In this document: positions 9,801 to 16,196 of the stretch, one piece after another
Position numbering within the stretch: the first letter of the stretch is position 1
How the letters are laid out: each line of letters begins with the position of its first letter
DNA from: Paenibacillus sp.
GTDB taxonomy: Bacteria; Bacillota; Bacilli; Paenibacillales; Paenibacillaceae
Reading direction: 5' to 3'
DNA length: 56,345 bases
NCBI GenBank assembly: GCA_017512705.1
Contig: JAFWEX010000083.1
Coordinates: 1-56,345, forward strand
The notes under the pieces: model-generated
Told to the model about the DNA's origin: nothing
What the model saw: the letters and a program-made list of their open reading frames with translations, nothing else
Database searches by the model: none
Translations under genes and position numbers: made by a program

Positions 9801-10714
9801 TCAGAAATAATATTGAATCCCCAAACATTACCACTGATGCCGCTGATATCGTTCTGATTCATATCCCGCAGATATCCTTCAGGCATAACCACATAATATG
9901 TAGTGTTACTGTTCCAATCCTTGGCCGGATCAATGGTAATTGTACTTGTCCCTAGACCCGCCACGCGAGGTGCCCCAGCATCAATCGGAATCTGTTCAAA
10001 TACCGTTCCGCCAACTCGGTCTTGATAGATGATCATCGTGCCTTGGCCTGCTGTTACAGGCTTGTTAAACGTCATCACGATGTTGGTTGATGGTTTCATA
10101 ATCGTAGCATTTTCAGGAACCTTGCTGACCATTGTCGTAGAGCCTAAACCTTGTGTGCTGAACGTCCACTCTTTATTAGTCAAGCCTTTAAAAGCCGTAT
10201 CATCATCCGTGTATACAAATGATGTATTGTCGATTTCGACGTAATATGTAGCTCCTGGAAGAACCTTGTTAAGCGTAATGTTTACACGATATCCACTGAC
10301 AGGAGTAGTACTTGTACCTGTGCCTCCTGTACCTGAACCCGTACTTGTGCCTGCTCCACCGCCTGGTGCAGGAGGATTACTACTAGGTAGCTGCGGATCA
10401 ATAGTGACTTGACCACTGGAGACGGGAACAAAATCCACAACAGTATTATCATTCAACCGTTTCACTATAATCATACTCTCAGTAGGTTCCGCCTTCTTGA
10501 CCGGCTTTTCAAAATCAATAATAAGTGGAGCCGAACTATCTACGTTCATCGCTTTCACTGCCGGTACGGTATCCTTAATACCTAAGGCAGATAATTCATT
10601 CGCTGCATAGGAGCGCGACTGCTCGCCATTCCAGCCGGTTAACCAGCCTTGAGCAGTCAAAAGTATAATCAACATTCCCAACATGCTCTTACGGGCTATT
10701 TCTCTGATCTTCAC
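6857..10714 (-). CDS. S-layer homology (SLH) surface protein with many Ig-like (Big_5/SwmB) domains
   Basis: 1285 residues from a GTG start with AAGGGGG upstream. A signal peptide (about residues 1-37) is followed by tandem Ig-like modules: Big_5-type units (about 45-415; each with SSLSPANGTTNASVSGSLSV-like openings) and SwmB-type units (about 415-840; each with a variant of VTVNGEKRNVSYTYIS and a YTPG motif). A unique region of about 270 residues follows, then three C-terminal SLH domains (HWANDVIKELSAKWIIGTPN, then ITSAYIAAAAEAGIITGNTD, then SVAKAVQAGIIQGMTSNTFA). The SLH domains should bind pyruvylated cell-wall polymer made with CsaB encoded in this window. Domain 1 carries a Gly/Ser/Thr linker, and a Gly-Met repeat is encoded at 8335-8358. 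The binding partner or enzymatic role is unknown. Confidence 0.92.
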   Translation of the reverse strand: MKIREIARKSMLGMLIILLTAQGWLTGWNGEQSRSYAANELSALGIKDTVPAVKAMNVDSSAPLIIDFEKPVKKAEPTESMIIVKRLNDNTVVDFVPVSSGQVTIDPQLPSSNPPAPGGGAGTSTGSGTGGTGTSTTPVSGYRVNITLNKVLPGATYYVEIDNTSFVYTDDDTAFKGLTNKEWTFSTQGLGSTTMVSKVPENATIMKPSTNIVMTFNKPVTAGQGTMIIYQDRVGGTVFEQIPIDAGAPRVAGLGTSTITIDPAKDWNSNTTYYVVMPEGYLRDMNQNDISGISGNVWGFNIISDPTALTVSSLSPANGTTNASVSGSLSVTFSRELDPSYFKEPVLKKSNGTIVSTRTSFSANSRQLTITPTSELESNMEYIVDLPANAYRDREGNVFTGLNGSTSWKFRTISKDTTAPVLKNAKMHSNNTIRLTYDKWLSSNNPHSSTYAVTVNGEKRNVSYTYISGDSVYVVLDTGVAVGQIVRIGYTPGTSNRVTDQSNNAAASFGARDVDNGLDSVMSKPREGNVYYSTITLYYPETVYVASSEAVSQFNVTADEASVGVSSISANSSSVVTLNLSRSITDGEVVRVSYTPGSWPVKDSRGQALAGFSGFYVRNTIDTKPPEFKSAEVSGNKLWMQYNEPLHSSNKPQNSQYSVLVDGKPVFVTQSEIDDNLVTLTLASAVNDKQNVTLSYVPGTLRLTDLNSNPAGYLNMTPVAYTYGNGKVLSAVIQGDTIQIQFREAIQPETALTLAQFSVMLSNGNTRLLSASASGSVVTLKLDQSLGMGMGMGNVSPTGTISYTPGPVPIRDASNTVVPAFGPLTLQQTSTSLPVNNQTGGRPSWLNELDASNYGYPLLVMNNSTASSASAVSHYNRSTRQFNVDGAKLRQAFEYASTSGKLNQPVVFEVPASESSAYVGFPLTALTEVAANYRSGSIGVRYGDRLWTVELSKLDLASMSRNVGAFANPTGLTPMNESISSQAIVPSLYVQLETVPLSDSGTMEGLIARAGAQKLANYTNVYVFASRGPSEQQIEQQLKSELSMQVSANTPRETSSMVSQDLTTFQLSYVPSSFKSTPGGVIIQGRLNGNQSVVPLTHGVNYQDTASHWANDVIKELSAKWIIGTPNGSYYRPDENISRAEFAELVARGLGLKAETQAVSRFRDVRGGSITSAYIAAAAEAGIITGNTDGTFKPDRAITREQMAIMMIRAMNYGGQTLSLQSSANTTLSKFKDHKKIQSKDSVAKAVQAGIIQGMTSNTFAPQGNASRAQAAVMLKRVLDKLGYL
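8335..8358. repeat. Hexanucleotide repeat TACCCA x4 inside the SLH gene
   Basis: Four perfect copies of TACCCA on the plus strand encode Gly-Met repeats on the minus strand, in a loop between two Ig-like domains. Copy-number change would preserve the frame. Confidence 0.9.
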
Positions 10715-10833
10715 TTACGTTCCCCCTTATTCCGATAACTTCTTGTGCCTGATATACAGACCTCATTATGTATTTCGGTATTTGAAGGAATATCTGTTAG
10801 TCATTTGGGCATATATTCCATAAAGTAAATAAG

Positions 10834-10871
10834 AAAAACCCTTGATTCCCGAACGGAACCAAGAGTTTTAT
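10834..10871 (-). terminator. metK terminator
   Basis: Minus strand: AAAACTCTTGGTTCC, 5-nt loop, GGAATCAAGGGTTTTTC; a long stem with one G-T pair and a terminal T run, 17 bp after the metK stop. Confidence 0.88.
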
Positions 10872-10887
10872 TGTTTTTTGAAAAATA

Positions 10888-12090
10888 TTATAGACCTGCC
10901 TGTGATTTCAGCAATTCTGCTTTGTCCACTTGTTCCCAAGGAACATCAAGGTCTGTACGACCAAAATGACCGTAAGCAGCCGTTTGTTTGTAAATCGGTC
11001 GGCGCAGATCCAGCATACGAATAATGCCAGCCGGACGAAGGTCGAAGTTATTACGCACAAGCTCCACCAACTTCTCTTCGCTGACTTTGCCTGTTCCGTA
11101 TGTATCCACATTAATAGATACCGGATTCGCTACACCAATTGCGTAGGCCAACTGGATTTCAACTTTGTCAGCCAGACCCGCAGCAATCAGGTTCTTCGCT
11201 ACATAACGAGCCGCGTAAGCTGCAGAGCGGTCTACTTTTGTCGGATCTTTACCTGAGAACGCACCGCCACCGTGACGAGCATAACCACCATATGTATCTA
11301 CGATGATTTTGCGTCCAGTGAGCCCTGCATCCCCTTGAGGTCCGCCAATAACAAAACGGCCAGTCGGGTTGATGAAGTATTTGGTCTGTTCATCCAGCAG
11401 CTCAGCTGGAACCACAGGCAGGATAACATGCTCTTTGATATCTTTTTGAATCTGTTCCAATGTCGTCTCTTCAGCGTGCTGTGTAGACACCACGATTGTA
11501 TCGACACGAACTGCCTTGTCACCGTCGTATTCGATGGTCACTTGTGTTTTCCCATCTGGACGCAGGTAATCAAGTGTACCATTCTTACGTACCTCAGCCA
11601 AACGGCGAGCGATACGGTGAGACAAAGCGATTGGCAGCGGCATAAATTCTGGTGTTTCGTTCGTAGCAAAACCAAACATCAGACCTTGGTCACCTGCACC
11701 AATGTTCTCCGTTTCACGTGCCATTTGCTCTGGATCACGATGCTCAAGTGCAGCGTTGACACCTTGTGCAATATCAGCGGACTGCTCGTTGAGCGATGTC
11801 AGAACCGCACATGTATTATAATCGAAACCGTATTTGGCACGTGTGTACCCGATTTCCTTCACCGTATTTCGAACGATAGCAGGAATGTCCACATATTCAG
11901 ACGCGGAGCTGATCTCACCAATAACAAGTACAAGACCTGTTGCTACCGAAACTTCGCACGCTACGCGAGCATTTGGATCGTTTGCAAGAAAAGCATCCAA
12001 TACAGCGTCCGAGATCTGATCGCAGATTTTATCCGGATGTCCTTCAGTTACAGACTCCGATGTAAAAAGATGTCGGCCTTTAATAGACAT
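10888..12090 (-). CDS. metK: S-adenosylmethionine synthetase
   Basis: 400 residues, the usual length. It makes S-adenosylmethionine from methionine and ATP in the cytosol. Visible signatures are [17 protein letters not shown] near the N-terminus, [16 protein letters not shown] in the middle, and the glycine-rich [19 protein letters not shown]. The ATG has GGGAGG 9 nt upstream. The 160-bp upstream region does not show the conserved SAM-I (S-box) sequence often found before metK in Bacillota, so this copy is probably not S-box controlled. It has its own terminator and separates two surface-protein genes; nothing suggests it is cotranscribed with them. Confidence 0.97.
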   Translation of the reverse strand: MSIKGRHLFTSESVTEGHPDKICDQISDAVLDAFLANDPNARVACEVSVATGLVLVIGEISSASEYVDIPAIVRNTVKEIGYTRAKYGFDYNTCAVLTSLNEQSADIAQGVNAALEHRDPEQMARETENIGAGDQGLMFGFATNETPEFMPLPIALSHRIARRLAEVRKNGTLDYLRPDGKTQVTIEYDGDKAVRVDTIVVSTQHAEETTLEQIQKDIKEHVILPVVPAELLDEQTKYFINPTGRFVIGGPQGDAGLTGRKIIVDTYGGYARHGGGAFSGKDPTKVDRSAAYAARYVAKNLIAAGLADKVEIQLAYAIGVANPVSINVDTYGTGKVSEEKLVELVRNNFDLRPAGIIRMLDLRRPIYKQTAAYGHFGRTDLDVPWEQVDKAELLKSQAGL

Positions 12091-12248
12091 GAAGTTTCAA
12101 CCTCCCATAACTATAGTATGGCGATTGCCCGAACAAAACATAACGGCGATTCGTTCACTTTACCCTCGAAGAAGCTTTACAGTAAAATGAAGGATACTGC
12201 TCCGCATTAACGACGAAAGACAAGGATTTTTCAGGTAATTGCCTCAAC

Positions 12249-12281
12249 AAAAAATCAACCTTTCCCTAGTGGAAAAGGTTG
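12249..12281 (-). terminator. Terminator downstream of the SASP gene
   Basis: Minus strand: CAACCTTTTCC, ACTAG loop, GGAAAGGTTG, followed by ATTTTTTG. It lies 70 bp after the SASP stop. Confidence 0.8.
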
Positions 12282-12350
12282 CATACCTCAAGTGCCATCT
12301 TATCGTATTTGTCAAGTGGTGTCAATTCAAGAGCATCGAACGTATGAGTG

Positions 12351-12626
12351 CTACAAGTAGTTTTCGGCCTGGCGAATGAGACGTTTGGTAATCTCTCCAC
12401 CCACCGATCCATTCTCCCGGGAAGTGAAATGTCCCCATCCTTTATATTGCCCATAAGAGTGATCACTTATCTCGCCAAGTTCAGATCCGAATTCGGTATC
12501 TGCACCTGTCAGACCTCCACGGCTACCATAACCTACATTCAGACCAAATTCGGCAGCAATCTCATACTTCATCTGATCCAGCATTTGACGACTTTCTGGT
12601 ACGATTCTTCGATTATTTCTAGCCAT
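12351..12626 (-). CDS. Alpha/beta-type small acid-soluble spore protein with an internal insertion
   Basis: 91 residues; GGAGGTG precedes the ATG by 8-9 nt. These proteins coat forespore DNA and are degraded at germination by GPR protease. The N-terminal half carries LDQMKYEIAAEFGLNVG, including the region GPR cuts, and the C-terminal half carries the DNA-binding signature NGSVGGEITKRLI. In usual family members the two are nearly adjacent (EFGVNLGADTTSRANGSVGG). Here about 35 extra residues, rich in Gly, Tyr, Ser and His, lie between them. Single gene with its own terminator. A forespore (sigma-G) promoter is expected but I could not identify one with confidence. Confidence 0.9.
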   Translation of the reverse strand: MARNNRRIVPESRQMLDQMKYEIAAEFGLNVGYGSRGGLTGADTEFGSELGEISDHSYGQYKGWGHFTSRENGSVGGEITKRLIRQAENYL

Positions 12627-12772
12627 CGTTCCTGCACCTCCGTTTATTGGTTGTCCACATGTATAGAGTGAGCAGGAACATATCCGGCTAGCCGTATTAA
12701 TGTTTGTTAAAACTGGTTAATCTGAACATCAAAAAGATAATAAATGAATAATTGCTTATTCCATTGCACAAC

Positions 12773-13378
12773 CTATTTTAACGTATATCCACCACGCACC
12801 ATCACGGTGAGACTGTATTTGTTACCATCCAGAACCGTAATGCCCCGTCCATCTCTTGGAAAAGAGAGCAGATGATTGCTCGGCGCTGCCTGTCCATTCG
12901 TCAGGTCAACCCCGTCCGTCAGATCGGCTACACCATTCTTACCCTCACTGACGATCACGGCTTTGCCGCTGCGTACAATGAACTCTGCGCCAGATTTACC
13001 AAGCAGCTGCTGGCCGGGTTTAACGGTAACAATCTCCACATTATCGGTAGCACCCGTTGCGAGCGGCGGCAGTTCTGGATCTTTGCTTGACCCGCCTGCA
13101 TTGCCCGTTGCTGCTGATCCATTGCCTGTTGAAGGGCTTGTTGTATTCCCTGAGGAACTGTTTGTACCGTTACCGGTACTACTGTTTCCCGATGGAAGTT
13201 TGCCGCCCAAGGCTTGTTGAATTTGCTGATCGACATAACTCTTTGTCACGACTGGATCATCTGCTGTTCCCGGCTGAATAGTTCCTGCACCAGTTGCTGT
13301 ATCGTTATATACTGACCCAATCCATACACCAACACCAATCGTCAGTGCGGCCAGAGATACTTTCATATACGGTTTCAT
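12773..13378 (-). CDS. Exported protein of unknown function with a low-complexity linker
   Basis: 201 residues from an ATG at 13378 (MKPYMKVSLAALTIGVGVWI); a GAGGGGG site lies upstream, so the longer TTG frame to 13399 is not needed. A hydrophobic signal or anchor at about 5-25 is followed by a short helix (KSYVDQQIQQAL), a Ser/Gly/Asn/Thr linker of about 45 residues, and a compact C-terminal domain of about 90 residues. The latter contains SGAEFIVRSGKAVIV, a DLTDG...DLTNG pair, HLLSFPRDGRGI and ends in VMVRGGYTLK. I do not recognise the family. It lies 82 bp after the five-repeat surface protein with no terminator between, so the two may be cotranscribed. Confidence 0.8.
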   Translation of the reverse strand: MKPYMKVSLAALTIGVGVWIGSVYNDTATGAGTIQPGTADDPVVTKSYVDQQIQQALGGKLPSGNSSTGNGTNSSSGNTTSPSTGNGSAATGNAGGSSKDPELPPLATGATDNVEIVTVKPGQQLLGKSGAEFIVRSGKAVIVSEGKNGVADLTDGVDLTNGQAAPSNHLLSFPRDGRGITVLDGNKYSLTVMVRGGYTLK

Positions 13379-13460
13379 ATGCGTTTTGTTCCCCCTCAAC
13401 TCTTAGAAGTATCTACTCCTTTAGTTACCTACTCCTTATGATAACTTTAATAGATAGATT

Positions 13461-16028
13461 CTACAACGATTCTTCAGGGGGATTCGGAACACTTTCTGGT
13501 AGATTTCCTACAGCGGGTACAAATCCCATAGCTTGTGTTGCAAGTTTTATTCTTTGTCCTTGGAATTCGTCATATAAAGCAACCGTATATGCTCCACTGC
13601 GTCTATCGTTAAACACGATATCATCTAAAGTCCAACTGAGGGTTTGATTATTTCCTTCTTTAAAATCTTTATCTAACACAATCTCTTTATTGAATACTTT
13701 ACCTGTTGGCTCAATGATCTGCAGAATCAACTTGTGCTCATTTTCTGGTAGATTCAAGTCATTATTTCTTGATACATCATACTTCCAGGATACATTTACT
13801 GTAGAACCGCCACTAAGCACAGCTTTGAAGTCTTTCGTTTCAACTGTGTAAGGATATATATTAAAATTCTTGATCTTATCCAGTGGAGATTCCTGATCAG
13901 GTTTTAATTCAAATGATACGGCATCAACATAACCTTTACCCGACGTTGTTGTTTCTTTCTCCGTACTCTGACCTCCAACAGTTTGCCCTACAAGTAATGA
14001 CATGTCAGATACCACAATGCTTCTAGGAATCTTGGACCACATCGTAACGAGAGCAGAGTTACCTGGTCCAGCCGGATAATCAATTTGCTTCACCGTTGTC
14101 TTGTAATACTCGCCTGTTTTCGTTTCATAATATCCGGTCAATTTTGCTAGATCAATTTGACGATCTTCTGCGTTTTTGACCTCAAGCTCTGTATACACAA
14201 TATCTGATGAAGTTCCAGGATACACCAGAGTGCGTTTTACCTTGACTTCAGATTTGCGACCAGAATTATTAATGGCATAGTTATCCCCTAGCTTAACTCG
14301 AGGAACTGCTGGCAATTGTCCAATATGAGTAAGTCGAATTAACTCAGAAGCATTCTCTCCCACAACTTCATTTAGAGCGACCTGTAGTTGAGCTACATCT
14401 AAGTTAGTTGGTAAAGTCGTTAACAAATGCAAATCAACGGACATACCTGGTCCAAGCAACGCCGAACTTTCGCTCATAAGAAGCTGCGTGTCTACAATAT
14501 CAGCAGAATCTACGGATAACATTCCCTTGAGCTCCGGAAGTTTAATCGTGTTCGTCGAAATGTTACGCAAAGTTACTCTTGCAGATAATACATCCGCATT
14601 ATCCCAAGGCAAGCGCTGAATGGTTTCCCATGTCACACCTAATTTTCCATTCTGAAGTTGAAGCGTACTTTCCGCTCCTACAGACTGTTGCATCGAACTA
14701 GCTTTAGGCAAAATATAGGTTCCCGCCGGATAAGAGAATTTAATCTCTTTGTCTTCGGCTCCCTCCACTTTTGGTGTATTCATTACCAATTTCATAGTTC
14801 CTTCAGCTTCATCATACGGTAAATTAAACGTCAAACGAATCAAGCGCTCCTCATCGGGCTTGAGTTTAAGGGCATCCAAAGCTTTCGTGACCAGCGGAAA
14901 ATCTTTACCTTTATTGTTTTGTACCGAAAATTCATACTTTGGAACCGTTACCTCTCGTGAGCCAACATTCTTGATCTTAAAGTTAACGGAATAATAATTA
15001 ACCCCATGGGTTTGACTTACACTAACTTCTTCTACGTTTGTTGCCATTTTGCCTTTGTTATCATCGAGTGTAATGGTGTGAACTTTTCCTGCCTTGATCT
15101 CCGTATTCTTCATCGAAGATGATTTCGGTAACTGCATGGTTGCCAAAGGAATAACGGATTTCTCTGTCTCATTTTCCTGGACCATAATAAGTTCAGCCCC
15201 ATCCAACTTCACCTTCTTAGGTACTGTTGTTATATAATTAATGCTTTTAGATTCCTGAGGTTGTAGGCTGTATGTTGAATCGTTGGCATTTACATTCAGA
15301 GGATAGCTGCTTCCGCCCTTTGTAACAAGGACCCACTTCACTCCGGCATTCTCCAAGCCTTTGTAGCCAACGTTATGCAAATTAATTCTGATACTCGCAT
15401 AATCTGACTTGTCAGAAGCAGAGAATGTCTGTAAACTTTGAACTTTCACGTTAACAGGAACACCATTAATACGAACCTTTTTAGGTTTATTTACAGGAGT
15501 AGCTACATTATAAGAAGCCGGAATGTTAATTTTCCCTAAAATACTCTCATAGTTCGCTTTGCTAAAATCCCATTTCACAATTTCAAAATTAAGACTACTT
15601 AACTCCACATTTTTCCCTACGGTCGTAACATAGGTAACCGAAAGTGAGGAGCCCCCGGCAACACTTTTCTTCTCCGCATCCTGCGCCAATAATTTGGATG
15701 TGTACACTGTTCCACCCTTACTGCGCACCTTTGTCCAATAATCAACCAACTGTAAGCTTCTCTGATCGTTGTTAGTATATGTTAAGGTATAGGTCAGCAA
15801 CTTGCCTTCGTCCTGTTTTAACAGATTCACATCTGTTAATTTCACACTGCTTTTGCTTGTTAATTTCACAGCAGGTAAGTTAGATAAGGTTTTCAGCGTT
15901 GTCTTAATTTGTGATGAGGTTTTTGAGGCAGCTGCAGCTTGAGCAGTGCCTAGATGATCCCCCCAAACCACTTGTGTCATTCCCAACAAAGTACCAACTA
16001 TAATGAATCTCGTCCATTTATTCTTCAC
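13461..16028 (-). CDS. Large exported protein made of five divergent tandem repeats, function unknown
   Basis: 855 residues from a GTG at 16028 with GGAGG 6-7 nt upstream; the ATG at 16055 lacks a site. A signal peptide (about 1-32, ending GTAQA) is followed by five units of roughly 100-150 residues. Each unit has a beta-rich pattern: an opening strand (for example KLLTYTLTYTNND, YASIRINLHNVG, YYSVNFKIKNVG, LSARVTLRNIS), a middle segment on a side chain or mode, then a Pro/Gly/Glu turn and a closing strand such as YVTTVGKNVELSSLNF or NYITTVPKKVKLDGAEL. The opening strands resemble DUF4352-like Ig folds of exported Firmicute proteins, but this is by eye. There is no SLH domain and no sortase motif. 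It sits among S-layer genes, suggesting a surface role. Confidence 0.85.
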   Translation of the reverse strand: MKNKWTRFIIVGTLLGMTQVVWGDHLGTAQAAAASKTSSQIKTTLKTLSNLPAVKLTSKSSVKLTDVNLLKQDEGKLLTYTLTYTNNDQRSLQLVDYWTKVRSKGGTVYTSKLLAQDAEKKSVAGGSSLSVTYVTTVGKNVELSSLNFEIVKWDFSKANYESILGKINIPASYNVATPVNKPKKVRINGVPVNVKVQSLQTFSASDKSDYASIRINLHNVGYKGLENAGVKWVLVTKGGSSYPLNVNANDSTYSLQPQESKSINYITTVPKKVKLDGAELIMVQENETEKSVIPLATMQLPKSSSMKNTEIKAGKVHTITLDDNKGKMATNVEEVSVSQTHGVNYYSVNFKIKNVGSREVTVPKYEFSVQNNKGKDFPLVTKALDALKLKPDEERLIRLTFNLPYDEAEGTMKLVMNTPKVEGAEDKEIKFSYPAGTYILPKASSMQQSVGAESTLQLQNGKLGVTWETIQRLPWDNADVLSARVTLRNISTNTIKLPELKGMLSVDSADIVDTQLLMSESSALLGPGMSVDLHLLTTLPTNLDVAQLQVALNEVVGENASELIRLTHIGQLPAVPRVKLGDNYAINNSGRKSEVKVKRTLVYPGTSSDIVYTELEVKNAEDRQIDLAKLTGYYETKTGEYYKTTVKQIDYPAGPGNSALVTMWSKIPRSIVVSDMSLLVGQTVGGQSTEKETTTSGKGYVDAVSFELKPDQESPLDKIKNFNIYPYTVETKDFKAVLSGGSTVNVSWKYDVSRNNDLNLPENEHKLILQIIEPTGKVFNKEIVLDKDFKEGNNQTLSWTLDDIVFNDRRSGAYTVALYDEFQGQRIKLATQAMGFVPAVGNLPESVPNPPEESL

Positions 16029-16143
16029 TCGAGACCTCCATACATAGATTTCCATGATATATATATTATAGACGAGGAATATCTCCAGAAAGTTTCAAAG
16101 AGGTTACTTTTCAAAGCTTTGTAAGAAGAAACTATCCATATAT

Positions 16144-16183
16144 AAAAAAACAGCCCTGCATCAAAAAGATGCAAGGCTGTTTT
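16144..16183 (-). terminator. Terminator of the main S-layer gene
   Basis: Minus strand: AAACAGCCTTGCATC, T5 loop, GATGCAGGGCTGTTT, then T run; 14-bp stem 14 bp after the stop codon. Confidence 0.93.
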
Positions 16184-16196
16184 GGAAAAATACTTA

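Noticed and set aside
11272-12210. Plus-strand frame of 312 codons opposite metK
   Set aside because: Antisense shadow of the well-supported metK; low-quality composition and no start site.
12091-12248. SAM-I riboswitch before metK
   Set aside because: None of the conserved S-box sequence or its terminator/antiterminator could be found.
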